Of a DNA stretch of 64,000 nt, positions 34,608 to 46,274 are shown one piece after another. Source of the stretch: Isoetes taiwanensis (lineage: Eukaryota; Streptophyta; Lycopodiopsida; Isoetales; Isoetaceae); the NCBI GenBank assembly GCA_021234155.1, contig JAJEKV010000035.1, positions 8,555,891 to 8,619,890 on the forward strand. The letters run 5' to 3'. The position numbers and the translations under genes were made by a program. How positions within the stretch are numbered: position 1 is the first letter of the stretch; every line of letters starts with the position of its first letter. Under the pieces are notes generated by a model. It made no database searches. It saw only the letters and a list, made by a program, of their open reading frames with translations, and had not been told where the DNA came from.

Positions 34608-34868
34608 CTAATCATAGGGTTTTGCTGCTGAGGCTGCAAGGAACTTGAGGGGCTTCAGATCCGGGTGGATAATACCCTTTTGATGAAGATTCTGTATAGT
34701 TAGAACAAGATCTTGAGCCGCTTGAAGAAGATCATGTATGGTTAGAGCCGCTTCCTTTTCGCATAGCCTGCCTTTCTTCGCGATTACTTCAAGCGCCAGT
34801 GTCCATCGTCTTTGATTAGTACAACGCCATCGCCACAGCACCATAGCTAGAGCAGATACAAAACCCAT
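34608..34868 (-). pseudogene. protein kinase catalytic-loop fragment
   Basis: The minus-strand frame encodes ALTIHDLLQAAQDLVLTIQN then LHQKGIIHPDLKPLKFL. This closely resembles kinase subdomains VIa-VIb (LH..GIIHRDLKP.N), but with Pro replacing the Arg of HRD and Lys replacing the Asn. No glycine loop, VAIK or DFG segment is near. The fragment lies directly upstream, in sense, of the phosphatase fragment. It is therefore a piece of a kinase gene joined to a piece of a phosphatase gene. Confidence 0.55.
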
Positions 34869-35569
34869 CGATCACAATGCAGGCGGGAAACAAACACAAT
34901 AGCAGGCGGGAAACAAACACAAGCATTAGGCAACCAATGGAATGGCATGACCTAGATCAAAATCTAGGCCGTCCATCTTGGCCGTTGAATGAGATGCATA
35001 TTGTCAATAGCATATTTATAAGATTACACAAATGTGGTTTAATAGTACACTATGTAAGATTACATGGCTTCCAAATTATGAGGGTTTCTGCCCTTTCCTA
35101 AATTACATGGGAAGGACCTCATGGAAGTCATGACCATGCCTACTATACAAAGCATACGTGTTTTTAATGTCTCTAGGATAGACATATGCTTATGTAATAA
35201 CTACAAATCAAGCAATAGGCCAATACTACATAGTAGTAGCACCATATGAAAGATCATCAACAAATCTCCATGAAATGAGTGGAGAAGATTGAAATTTGCA
35301 AAATTGAACATGCGCATAATGATGTGGCATGCCATTGGTGACACCTCATGCCAAGTAAGCAAGGCCAACGTTTGATTAGGCCAAAAATAAAAAAATATGC
35401 AACTTTGGTTTTCCATGGGGTGATGTGGCAATTTTTTGGTGACGTGGCAAGATATGGGTGATGTGGACATGATGATGACCCTATGCAAACTCTCGGGCGA
35501 ACTTATCAAACTATGAAGTGTCCTCCAGGAGACCATATAAAAACCCAAGTGTTTTCTCGTTCGAATAGT
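34869..35569. other. no gene recognised
   Basis: It starts with a tandem GCAGGCGGGAAACAAACACAA duplication (about 34880-34921). The part at 35330-35480 has repeated GATGTGG and GTGACGTGGCA words like the element A minisatellite. No coding region is supported. Confidence 0.5.
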
Positions 35570-35852
35570 ACAGAGGCTCCGAAATGGCGATTTGACATCG
35601 CCATATCATCCAAAATGACGAAATTACCCTAGGGACCAAGTTACATGGTCAGTTTTGGCAACGAACGAAACACGAACACTGTACGTGGCAGTATTCCGCA
35701 GCCACCACTTAGGCCAATTGACTATGAATGTGTTGGACATGGGCAACTTTGGCACTTCTTGGAGAGGGGATGGTCTTTTTCCCATGAAACTTGGTCCCCA
35801 TCGTAATGCCGAAGTTGTGAGTCCATTGGTAGAGCCATTTCACAGTTCCGAG
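35570..35852 (+). repeat. dispersed repeat, copy 1 (AT-shifted)
   Basis: It aligns with 63440-63740. Shared words include AAATTACCCTAGGGA, AGGCCAATTGACTA, GGCACTTCTTGGAG/GGCGCTTCTTGGAG and GAACTTGGTCCCC/GAAACTTGGTCCCC. Differences are largely C-to-T and G-to-A in this copy. It ends where LRR-gene-related sequence begins. Confidence 0.8.
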
Positions 35853-35853
35853 A

Positions 35854-35999
35854 ACAGTCTTCCAGGGAAGAACATGGATGACCTTCCAGACAAGATGAAT
35901 CTTGATAATGTACAGCCCCAATTCAAAATTAGGCTTGAAGAACTAGCACATAAAGTCTATCCAAATAATCGCATGATAAGAAAAAAGAAGTGGGCATAA
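35854..35999 (+). pseudogene. copy of the LRR gene's C-terminal exon segment
   Basis: It encodes SLPGKNMDDLPDKMNLDN then VQPQFKIRLEELAHKVYPN. The LRR gene's last exon encodes the same stretch with a few changes (NMDNLPNKMNLDN, IQPQFKIRLQELAHEVYP). Homology starts within the exon, at ACAGTCTTCCAGGG, and stops after NRMI. It is therefore a transduplicated exon piece rather than a gene. Confidence 0.8.
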
Positions 36000-36401
36000 T
36001 TAATACAATGGAAAATGGCTGTTATAGATGAGACAAACACTATGCAATGGAAAATGACTGTGTATACTGGATGGAGACGGAGAACCAGGAAGTATTTCTC
36101 TGAGGATGACCTGAACACCCAAGGCAGCGAAAAACAGTAATGATAAGATGGAATCAGTGGGAATATAAAGCTTTTATAACTGGAAATTTGAATTTGAATT
36201 TGGATTTATATCCAAAATGTGAAGGGAAACAATTCAGGATATATAAGTCGGGATATTGGTACAGATGGCACACAGTTCTGTGAAGGACGAACAATCAACC
36301 CGAGTGAAGAGGATTTCTCATCAGTTCGAAACAACAATAGAGAACTTATCAAAGGCCAATTTAGCAAGGCAGCAGACAATCATGCTGAATAAGATAAAAG
36401 C

Positions 36402-36935
36402 ATGATAGAATTAAAACATGCAGTTGGGAAACAAAAGGAGGAGATCGCAGAGGTAAAGGGGCAACTGGAAGAGATTAAGGCTGCAAGCAAGGAAGCGGAA
36501 GCTGATAGGATGTCTATCAGTCAGCGGCTGGAGAAGTTAGAAAAGAGAGGAGCACACCCTTCCAACCTCGCAGCAGAACTAAAAGAAAGAATAGCAAGGC
36601 AAGTTAGGGAAGCGAGGGAACAATTGCTAATAAGGTATGATGTTTGAGTCATCGGAATAAAAGAGTTCCCTAAGGAGAATGTATATGATATGACTGCAGA
36701 CTTTTTCCAAAGGGAGTTGGGGGAACCACGATCGGATATAGTACGGGCAGAAAGGGCAGGAGTGATCAGAGGAAGGGCGAGGCATATAAACATCACACTC
36801 ACACTACGAGACATGAGTACAAAGCAGAGGGTGATAAGGAAAGCCGAGTGGTCAAGGAGTGGGATACGGGTAATAGAAGCAATGATGAAGATGGAGAGGG
36901 AGGAAAGGAACACTAGAGAAATTAAGAAAACTTAG
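36402..36935 (+). pseudogene. LINE ORF1-like RNA-binding protein
   Basis: A coiled coil (KQKEEIAEVKGQLEEIKAAS, KEAEADRMSISQRLEKLEKR) is followed, after one in-frame TGA near 36646, by an RRM-like part with GIKEFPKENVYD, FFQRELGEPRSDIVRAERAG and INITLTLRDMSTKQRVIRKA. This order, a coiled coil then an RRM/CTD-like fold with 'r.aeRag...r.r.i.i' signature, matches L1-type ORF1 proteins that coat LINE RNA. The single stop and the later frame break mean it is inactive. Confidence 0.55.
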
Positions 36936-37312
36936 GAACGAGTGGGTTCGAGCTCAAATAAGAGATGGGAGAGTACAAATATGGGATACACGAGAACAAA
37001 AGGTAATGATCGATGCCCAACCTCAGGCAGTCAGGGACCAGCATCCGAAACATAGGAATCCATCATTGGGATGAGGAAGCAAGTGGAGGTGGGAGCAATT
37101 GTCCAAGTGAACCAAGAAGATGGGTCAGAGGTAAAAGGAAAAGAAGCAAGGGGGATAAAACGTCCTCAGGAGCAAGAAACATTGGTGAGTGTCAGCCAAT
37201 CCAGTGGCACCAACCTGAAAGGAAACGAGAGACTTTCAAGGGGCCGAACAGATAGTACCCAAGGGAACAACTAGAGCGGGCAGGGGAAAAAAAATAGGGA
37301 GGTCAAAAAATT

Positions 37313-37620
37313 ACAAATAATTATTGGAACTGCAGTGGCTACCCATGGAACGATGGGGAAGGCCTTGGGAGGAGACGTCCTATGCTTAGCTGAAACCTGG
37401 GAGTTTCAAGAGAAGAGACTACCAGAAATTGAAGGATACCAGCTACTATCTGCGTGGAAGTGGAAAGAGGGATTGTGCGGTAGGGATGGGGGGGAGTGGC
37501 GTGTTACGCTCTACAGAGCAAAATCTTGGAAAGTAGTATAGTAGAAGCTGGAGTAAAGGGAGACTATATGGTTGTACAATTGATGCAGATGAATAAAGAG
37601 TTCATGTTTTGGGGTTGCCC
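37313..37620 (+). pseudogene. LINE endonuclease-like N-terminal fragment
   Basis: GDVLCLAETWEFQEKRLPEI then EGYQLLSAWKWKEG resembles the second conserved block of APE-type LINE endonucleases (LaETw...i.gY). A frame shift upstream still shows a trace of the opening NWNCSGY motif (about 37322). The fragment ends in a frame break near 37540, and the remaining nuclease blocks are not recognisable. Confidence 0.5.
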
Positions 37621-37725
37621 CTAAGGGGGCAAACCCTCATTTATGTGGGTTTGTGGCATATTTCAGGTATATGCCAGTATATGCCCGAAATATGCCAATG
37701 ACTGCTCAAAACCCATTATTGGCTG
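37605..37725. repeat. two adjacent palindromes at the LINE break
   Basis: GGGTTGCCCC at 37612 pairs with GGGGGCAAACCC ending near 37635. TGGCATATTTC (37654-37664) is the exact reverse complement of GAAATATGCCA (37687-37697), nested in GGGTTT...AAAACCC. They mark where LINE similarity ends. Confidence 0.7.
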
Positions 37726-40700
37726 TAAACTGGCGGTCATTTCTGTTGCTTGGCAGCACTTCTGGAAACCGGCTAACTGTTGCAGTCAAAACCTTGCTGC
37801 TATGGTGCTCCCGTTCATGGTATTGAGGCAGTCATAGATTTACGTTAGGGTTATTTGGCCACTTGCACAATATCTCTTAGGGTTTTAGAGCGTTTTTGGA
37901 AAATCGTAGTGAGGTTGGTGCTAGAGCTTTCATTTGCAGCTTGGAGCTGGAGATTTCATGGAGGTTGGAGTTGGAGCTTGGAGCTCTGGCAAATTACCTC
38001 TTGAGTTCTTCTTCTTTCGGTCTCATCGTGACCAGAACCTAAACCTAGTTTTGAACCATCGTGCTTCATTTCTGCCCAACCGATCTCCAGACAGGCAAAT
38101 GCTTCTTTTGTGCCCTCTGCGGCCGTTTTTTGTTGCAAGGACATGTTTTTTCTCTGGATTCGATTGGTCTTCTGTAGCTGTTAGTTAAGTAGAGACTGCC
38201 ATTAACGAATTCCAACCATGCTGAGTATGCTCTCATTTTTTTTATACATGCAGAAGCAACATGCATTAAATCCATTTTCAAAAGGTTTTGTTGAAGAGTT
38301 CAATATAGCTCTTGATCTATTTACCAATGATCTGCAACACCAAGGATCTACGGATCTATTGCTTAGGTATGTTTCTTACATCGGTTCTGCTTAGCATAAA
38401 GCAGTCTGTCATGTGCTTGCAGGATGATCCTTAGTGCAAATATGTGCATTTGCAGGTACCAGGATATACCATCAGCGTCCTTTCAAGCTTCTGCTTTCCT
38501 TATTGGAATTGATTGAACCCAAATTCTCATTTCAGTTTTGGGCTTCAGATTTGTAGCAATCATTTACTTTACTTAGTTTTAGAGGTAAATGAATTTATGT
38601 TTTTCATCTAATATGTGGGTACTCAATTCTCTAAATTCTGGCATTGTTTCCAAGGGATTTCAGCATGGCCGCATTTTGCAAGGGACTTCGATTTTTTAAA
38701 ATCTGGCATTATTTCCAACTGACTTTCTGAACAGAGATTACGTGTCTGACACAAACTGCTTATTCAAAAAGCATTCCAATTTCGACTTGGGATTGGATCT
38801 TCTTAAGTTCTAGAGGTTTGTTTTTCAAGTTTATTACACTTTCCTTTATATCCATATTCTGGTCTTTTTATGCCACCTTTTTTTTGTAGATTGGGTATGT
38901 TGCGAGAAATGTGGTTGTAGATGATTTTCTTTGATCTTGAAAATCATTTAGAATTATTTTCTTAGTTGAATCTAGGGTTGCTACAATTCTTTTAATAATG
39001 GCATAAGTAGTTTGCGAAAATGGGCATGATGTAATAAAGCCTGGTGATAATATTCCTTTCAGGAGGGGTCATGGTGGTAGAGGAGTTGATGCACAAGATA
39101 GATTTTTGTGTCTCTACTGGTGAAATGGTTTTAAAGTGAGAAATGATTTCCGAAGCAACAAGCGCTAGAAAAGCATTTCCATGCAGAGAAAATAGTAGAC
39201 GTGAAGGGAAAGAGATGTCTCCTTCCAGTAAAACATAACATCTCACAAAAGTCTATTGGGCATCTGAAAGGGTAAGTTGTTTCCTTTTGAAAAATATACT
39301 AAAGGCACTAAAAAGTAATCCAAATTTGTTACTATCTATCATATTATTAAACCATCCCTTGCAGGTCCTCATAACGGGCAAGTATTTTGAAGAATTGGAA
39401 TATATTGGCTCCTAATGGCTAAATTTATGGAAATTGAAGACATTCAACTGCAACGCTCTTCTTCCTTGGAGGGCCGAGTCACCCAATAAGAGACGTGCAT
39501 CTCTTTGGAACAACATCTAAATCATTGAAGAGGAGAACAATCAACTTCCAGATTTCTTCTGTTCCATAAATTCAATGCTACAGTAGAATGGACCTATATT
39601 GATGCAGTCGGTAATGCCTTATTGACATCATGGGCCAGATTTCTCCATCTTCAATATATTCAGGTATCATGTAAGCCTTTTCTACTATAGTGGGTTCTTG
39701 AATATTCTTGGATATTTGATAAGATCAACCAAGCAAGAATCCAAGTTACTTATTGCATCAGATGCTATGAACATTTTTGTCCAATATAGCAGATTAAGCC
39801 ATAGGCACAGTTTCAAATACCGTTTCAAAATTGGTCACAATATTTTTTTAATGCAATTTCAAAATTGGGATGGACAATCAAAGAATTTTTTGATGCATTT
39901 TGCTAATATGTCTTTTTATTTTGTTGAGGCACAAGCACAAATGTGTGAAGAATGCTTTCAATGCTTCAGTTGTAAACAATGCATTCAATGCTTCAGTTGT
40001 GCAGGCCTTAGAATTTGAAGGCTATAAATAACCTCAAATTGTAGAAAATAAATTGCCCATCAAACTTCTGGTGCTAAATGCTATATCCAACATATGTTGG
40101 GAGCTTTTCATTTTAAGTTCTTCCATCAAATAAACAACAACAAAACTTCATATTTTTGTGTAACAATTCTGATACTAATGTGAGAACATTGATTGACAAT
40201 ACTGCATACTATAATTTTGAAGTCAAAATGTATAACATTACTTTCAAAACACCAACACGCATTTGAACTAAAGGTATTTAATATTTAAGGAGTCAAAATT
40301 TGGCTATTAAAATGCCAACTGCCTTGCTTTTTAGGAGGAAGAATTAGCAAGTTGTCTCTATTTATGGGTAGCCATCCAACAGTCTGGATTAAACATTTTG
40401 CAGCATTGCTTATGCTTGGTATTGACTAATTTATCATCATATACAATAGGAATAGTTTCATCTGCAAAGCGTCCAGAGGCACTGCACCAATTTCACTATA
40501 TTTTCCATGTTCCCAGATCCTCCCATTTAGTCTTCCAAATCACAATCCATTTAGCTATTACATAATACATTAATTATTGAATTTAGTTGCAAAATTTCAT
40601 TATTCCCAGTGCGCTCACTTATTTGCACAATCGATCCTCATACTCCGCTCACTTATTTGCACAATCGATTCTCATACTCCAGTGCTTGTTTTGGCAGAGC

Positions 40701-41489
40701 ATTAGGTGCAAAAGAAATGTCATGTTCAGACTTGCTAGTGTGTTCATCGTTGCTTCAGCTAGCTATCTTACAGATCTATCTATGGTGGCATTATTAATAC
40801 AACGTGAACCATTAACATAATGTTATTCCCAATCCATGCATTAGATAGTAACAAACATGAACTCAAATGAGATCATACATTATGTGGGAGAAGACAGACA
40901 AAACGAAAGAGCAACCTTTGTATACCTCAAGGCCCGTTTCAGATAAAACACTTATTTTATACAACAGAACATCAGGTACCTCTCCTTCAAAACAGCGGGT
41001 AATTTACTACTTGCAATTTCTTGGTATGATAGCTTCTTCTCTGAGGTGCATCATTTATCCACCAGGGCAAGAGCAAGACTCTTCCTTGCAAAACATACAT
41101 AAATCTGCAATACATGACTTTGAATTATGATTTAAACCACTTCACCCTCCGGCCATGGAGGGCAACCCTCTGTGCGCAGCACCTTGTTATTATTAGTGTA
41201 CATATAACAAAATTCGGATGTGCAAAAGTTTATACAATTAGGGAAAGTGTTACATAATTAGAAAGGAAAAGGGCTAACTGATATGGAGTAAAGCACGGGG
41301 GAGTGGTCCATGGTGATTGGGTTATGAAACATGGCAAAAATATGGCAAACATTACATGTTAATGTGTTACTTCCAAGTTTGCATAATAATATATCAATAC
41401 AGCCCTATGGATCCCTAGGTGCTGAATCAAAATACGATGATGACAAAATATATTTTTTGAGACTTCAATATCGCATCCCCTTTTCTCAC
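37726..41489. other. long stretch with no recognisable gene
   Basis: AT-rich sequence with no conserved coding motif on either strand. Local duplications include GCGCTCACTTATTTGCACAA near 40612 and its second copy near 40648 (about 36 bp apart), and AATGC(A/T)TTCAATGCTTCAGT at 39950-40000. If the two LINE parts belong together, this 3.8 kb would be inserted or replaced sequence. Confidence 0.5.
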
Positions 41490-42590
41490 AGGAGTGTTGC
41501 GGGCTTGGGATCATGTGTGTGTGCTCTTCCAGCTAGATTATGCCTCGGTTTATCACCACTCTTCTCCTTTCTTATGGGTTCCTCTACCCCCACAAGACTT
41601 GCCCTTGGTCGCCATGCATGCATGGCCTGACGCGAAAGTTCGTTGGAGGCGAGCTTGTTTGTGGCTCACCTTGGAGGATTGGTATTGGGGTGGTCACTAG
41701 CTTCATGGGAGTTCTTTTCGAGCTCGCCGCTTGAGGGGCGTGGACCGGGCTATCGGGAGCACGTGGCGGGAGTATTTCGCTACACATACCTATAGTCCCT
41801 CGGGGATGATGTGGCGGTGCGGTGTTTGGAAGGTTCATCAGGATGTTGTGTCTTCTTACTTTGTGCGGTCTTTCTTACCGGTGTCCGGCTATTCATGACA
41901 CACATCGCCCCCTTCGTGCAAGTGGTCTCTCCAGCTTCGGGTTCTCGATGGCTTCGGTTTGGACGTGGACATGGAGCTCACTTCCCCACCGGGTTAGGGT
42001 GCTTCGCGGGCGTGTGGTGCAATCACCGTATCGTGAATGCCCTTGTGAGTCGGTTTAGGCGGTGTGAGCCCCTCTCCGCCCTTTGTTGTGGCCTTCATCG
42101 TGAGACCGTGGAGCATTGTGCGGTTTTATGCCCTCACTTGCGTGCTGCCGGGATTGGGTTAGGGCTCTGTTTTTAGGTGAGATTGACTAGCCGCCAGTTC
42201 TTCGCTTCATGTGTATCTGGTGCTTGGCCGCTCTTTGCGGCGAAGAAGCCTTGCATCCGTATGCGTGGCTTGGTTGGTGTGGCTGATTTGGAAGCGGCAA
42301 AGGTTGTGGATCTTTCGGGGATTCAAGCTGCCTGCGCCCTCTCCGATTCCTCGACTCGGTACAAGCTATTTCAAAGCTTTACGGTGTTCGGGGAGTAGTA
42401 GAGCCGGAAGCTTGCCATTTGGCGGGGACTTCTTGGGTATTGTAGATGGTGATAGTCGGTTTGTACAAGAGTAGAGTTGCGTTTTTACGTGAGTTTGTTG
42501 TGGAGTGTCGAGGTATCGCTGTCTCTTTGGGGCAGTTCTCCTTCCTCCTCACTTGCTTTGTAACATTATCATTCTTTTAATATATTGATG
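41490..42590 (+). mobile_element. LINE 3' part with RT-zinc-finger remnant
   Basis: The sequence is GC-richer than its flanks. One plus frame contains CGLHRETVEHCAVLCPHLRA (about 42085-42145), the zf-RVT pattern (C..C....E...H....C) at the C-terminus of plant LINE ORF2. Upstream pieces such as RRACLWLTLEDWYWG are compatible with the region between RT and finger. The end, TAACATTATCATTCTTTTAATATATTG near 42560, resembles an A/T-rich LINE tail. Multiple frameshifts make it inactive. Confidence 0.5.
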
Positions 42591-42595
42591 ACACA

Positions 42596-43255
42596 CACTA
42601 CAAAATTAAAGCCCTGTTACGACGTCTATTACGACGTCCAGACGTCGTTTGCGCGTCGATAAACGACGCTGAATCGTCGATAAACGACGCCTATTACGAT
42701 GTCACGACGTCGTTTAACGACGTCTATGCGTCGCTATACGCGTCGCAATCGCTGGGCCGCCTGTGCCGACGACCTAACGCCGACGCCAGCATTACTCGCA
42801 TTCTTTCCGGGCCCACGCTGCATCAAGCGGCTAATACACCACGCCAAAGGGCCGGGCCGTCTGGGCGTGGTCGATGAGCCGGGTAACGCCGCTAAACGAC
42901 GCACTGGCCGCGGCGGCCCAATACATCGCCAAGCATAGCGCCGACGCGGATGTTCCACGCGTCGCATCGCCGCTCAACGACGCTCGCCCATCCGGCTCAC
43001 CGGGCGCGGCGCACGCATCGCCCGGCTGGCGCGGTTCGACCGTCAAGCACTGACGACGCTGCGGGCGTTTCACCACTGGCCGGGCGCGGCGTACCATCGC
43101 TGCCGGGCGTGGCCGCCTGCGGTAAACGCTGCTTAACGACGCCACGCGGGCAACCACCGCCCCGCCGGGCGTGGCGCGGTTCGAGATGATGATGAAGTGG
43201 CCAACGATACACGTGGCAGCCACGCAGACGCGTCGTTAAACGACGATGAAGGAAT
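42596..43255. repeat. CpG-rich subterminal repeat region
   Basis: It is dense in CGACG/CGTCG words (ACGACGTC, GTCGTTTAACGACG, GGGCGCGGCG). GC content is far above the surroundings, with a sharp drop at 43256. The words occur in both orientations, as in subterminal repeats of CACTA elements, where transposase binds. Open frames here follow from high GC and are not supported as genes. Confidence 0.7.
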
Positions 43256-43710
43256 TTTGAAAGAAAAAAAATAAATATTTATTTAATATTATTTAATATT
43301 ATTTAGCGGACAGTTAATATTCATATTCAATATTAACAAATATTTAATATAAATAAATATTTAATATTATTTATTAATATTAAATAATATTAATATTAAC
43401 AATAATATTAATAGTATTAATAAATATTAAATATGAACAAAATAAATCGAGAATAAAAATTTAAAAATTCGAAAAATAGAAACAAATATTGATTAAATTA
43501 TATTAGTATTCAGTATCATAGTAGATAAGCATTATTATTTAATATGTAATTAAATGTTTAATAAATCTAAGAATAAAAAAATAGAATCGAGCATAAAATT
43601 AACATAAAAAAAAAATCACAAATAATAAGAACAAAGCATACAAAATTTAGATTGAATTCATTTAATATATTTCACAATGTAATTTGCACATTACAAAATA
43701 TATTGAGTCT
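43256..43710. other. extremely AT-rich tract
   Basis: It is almost entirely A/T, with reiterated ATTTAATATT and TTAATATTAA words that can fold on themselves. It abuts the CpG-rich block and lies 3' of the minus-strand gene that ends at 43711. Confidence 0.8.
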
Positions 43711-45174
43711 TTAGTTGTTGCTCTCTTCTTCTTCATTGGCGCCTTCGTCTTCATCTACCTGCATTATATTGTATCGCAACAATTAGTTCATTGTAGTCAC
43801 AAATAATTATCTAATGAATAATACACACTTCCCCGCTCATTCCTGTAGCCGGGCGCATGGATGGCGTGATGATTGCCTTTTTGAAGGCCCTTTCGCGGTC
43901 ATCTTTAGCAGCGGGGCGGCCCAAAAATGACTTCTATTAAGAATGAGCACCAAAATTAATGTTAGTATTCAACTCGAGAACCTACATTATAAACCAAATT
44001 TATACTTACAAATAGCTTATCAACAAAGCCATAACCGCTGGATCGGGCCTTTATTGGAACTATAGTCGCCATCGGGCTTGGCGTGCATTACCTCAAGCGC
44101 CCAAAAGTGGCTTTGTTCTAGCTTCCCCTTTCTTTGATAATATGTTGGCCTTCAAACACTACAATGCAATACAAGGACTTAGTCCACATGGCGTCATCTA
44201 ATTATACGACTCATGGGAGAGATGATGTACTTGAAATGCCTCATTAGTCAACCTTGATAGGGTCGCGGCCACTTCCTCTATCGAGACCTCCGAAGCTTTG
44301 GCAAGATCTTTTAGCTGCTTCTTCTGATTACCTCTGCAAAATATAAATAAAATATGAGTACAATGAGGTTATAATGAAGAACAAAAAAGCCTAATACCTG
44401 GTGGCTTTAACATGTTTACCCTGTTTTGAACAAACCTCCCTCCATGAGATCTCTCCTGACTTGAGCTCGGGATATTCTGCTTCTAAAATCGCCTTGATCC
44501 TCTTTTTCCTCATCATAGGCTCCCCGAAGTTCCATTCACCCTTGTGGACGTTTTGGCAAATGCTATTTGTGACACTATTAGCCATCTTCCAAAAATTGTC
44601 GCCATCTGCAGTGTTGTGGCGCGGCAACTTCTTGTTACTACACTCAACATACGACTAACATATGAATATGTGTTAGTGAACAAAAAAAGGGCATAATTCA
44701 AGATGAACTCACTCATATTCAAAGACATGCCGACGTGGAGGTGGTGCAGGTAGTGCACGATCTTTAACAGAGCTTGAAGAGGAATTGCGCCCACTCCGGC
44801 GTGAACGGCGGCCGGTGCTCTTTTCGTATGGTTCAATTTCCTCGCGCTCGGGAAGGCGCCCAAGATTGAATTTCGAAGGAGTGTATGAGCTATGACGTGG
44901 AGGGTCATAGGGCCTGGACCTCCGCCTACTTTGTTCAACAAACCGGGCGCGCAATCTCCATTTCTGCGGGCGTCATCCCGAATTGCAAGGCATTCCACCT
45001 ATCTTCAGGGTTATCGCCTCGATGATATCTCGGAGTTCCCCGCTCTTCGTCTTCCTCCTCGCCGACGCGAGGTCCTTTTCCGCCTCTTCGGCCGGTGGTG
45101 AGAAGAAGATCCGCCCATAACCACGACGCATTTAACATTATGCATAGGAAGGAAAAGAAGGACGCAAACCGCAT
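43711..45174 (-). pseudogene. minus-strand spliced gene of the CACTA-like element
   Basis: Exon-like pieces in order: RWNALQFGMTPAEMEI (about 45010-44960); RARFVEQSRRRSRPYDPPRH and an Arg/Ser-rich stretch to RRHVFEYE (44954-44714); NKKLPRHNTADGDNFWKMAN, KGEWNFGEPMMRKKRIKAIL and GEISWREVCSKQG (44640-44400); GNQKKQLKDLAKASEVSIEE (44335-44250); HFWALEVMHAKPDGDYSSNK (about 44110-44055); FLGRPAAKDDRERAFKKAII then TPSMRPATGMSGE before GTGTGT (about 43925-43838); and a last acidic exon VDEDEGANEEEESNN (43760-43711). At least one frameshift is needed near 44955 and the join at 44713/44654 does not keep frame. It loosely resembles the W-rich/NKK region of plant Ptta/En-Spm proteins, but I cannot confirm the family. 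Confidence 0.45.
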
Positions 45175-45599
45175 TTACACGCTACATTTAAAAACATTAG
45201 AACGTTAAAATAAATGGTTAACTTACATTTTATCCTAGAAAATAATCCATACCAACCGCGACAATGGTGGAGGTGGCGGTGGTGGCAAGCTAAACCCGAA
45301 CGACCAACTTCGCCTCTTAAAGGCCTTTGGGTTTAGGTTTGCCAAGAAGGCTACCAAGCCATGCGAGAAGTAAAGTTGTGAACAATAGATATGCCATCGC
45401 GTCGCATCCCATGGTTGCCGGACATGTGCAAAAACTTGCAAGTTATTTATATGGAGTGCGATGAATAACATAGTAGGAAAGCAACAAATGTTAGCAACAT
45501 GGGAAGTTCATTACAAAACATTGGGATTTGAATAATTAAAAGTGTCTTTATATATTTGGTTATTAGACAATTAAAAAATTTAATACTCTTAAACATGGC
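45175..45599. other. no gene recognised
   Basis: AT-rich spacer between two minus-strand genes. The short frames lack motifs. Confidence 0.5.
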
Positions 45600-46274
45600 A
45601 AGATATACAATATTGTATTCATTCTTTGAGTTGTGACAACAACAATTTTGACATCTCCAAGGCATCCATGCACTTCATGTGTCGTCTTTGTCTCACAACC
45701 ATGGTAGAAGATATTCCAACACTTTGTAAGGCTTCAACAACTTGTAAGCTTTTGGGTCGTGATGAGAATACGCCTTCACGTAGGCACATCATTCTTGTTT
45801 TTGCTCCTCCAACTTGTCAAGACGCCATTGGTACATATGGGTTGGATTAATCCATTGGGTGTTGTTATTATTAAACCACTCCATTGTCATGATAGCTTGC
45901 ACGAAATCCAGAAGCATCTCATAAATATATCCCAATGCATAGACATCATGAATTTCGTGTCTCCTTTGATTTCTCAAACACAGTTTCCTCTAACCATGGA
46001 TATTTTGCTTGTCCATCCGAAAGTAAGTACCGACACTTCAACAAGGGACGACGCTCTTTGGCGTAAAAATGAATTGCATTGTCCCAATCACCAATGGCCA
46101 CCCACACATTTTGGTACTCATCATCAAAATGTAATTTGACTCTCTTGCAATTAAGCTTTGTGTGAGTGAAGTGGCCTTTGTGGATCTCAACGACACCTTC
46201 TGCTAGGGCAAGAGCTATCTCTGGAACATACTGATATACAACTCGCATTTTGCTCCTAAGTTCAGCGCCTATGT
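45600..46274 (-). pseudogene. kinase-like gene, 3' half (C-lobe)
   Basis: The minus frame from 46273 reads IGAELRSKMRVVYQYVPEIA then LALAEGVVEIHKGHFTHTKL. This is kinase subdomains VIa-VIb with HxxT in place of HRD. RVKLHFDDEYQNVWVAIGDW then DNA stands where DFG is expected (GDW). A frameshift near 45975 leads to HDVYALGYIYEML, the subdomain IX pattern DV.alG...ELL. Further coding-like sequence continues to about 45600. The catalytic Asp of HRD is missing, so this would be a pseudokinase even if intact. Its 5' half lies at 57681-58569, on the far side of element B. Confidence 0.65.

Larger units (their letters stand above)
36290..37640 (+). mobile_element. LINE (L1-like), 5' part
   Basis: An ORF1-like coding region is followed on the same strand by the start of an endonuclease-like region, the usual LINE order. 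Sequence recognisable as LINE stops near 37610 at a palindrome. No reverse transcriptase is present here. A LINE 3' end on the same strand lies at 41.5-42.6 kb. Confidence 0.55.

Noticed and set aside
42699-43223. Bacterial contamination or GC-rich genes
   Set aside because: High GC comes from reiterated ACGACG/GTCGTT words that recur at 60.1 kb. Frames on both strands lack motifs.
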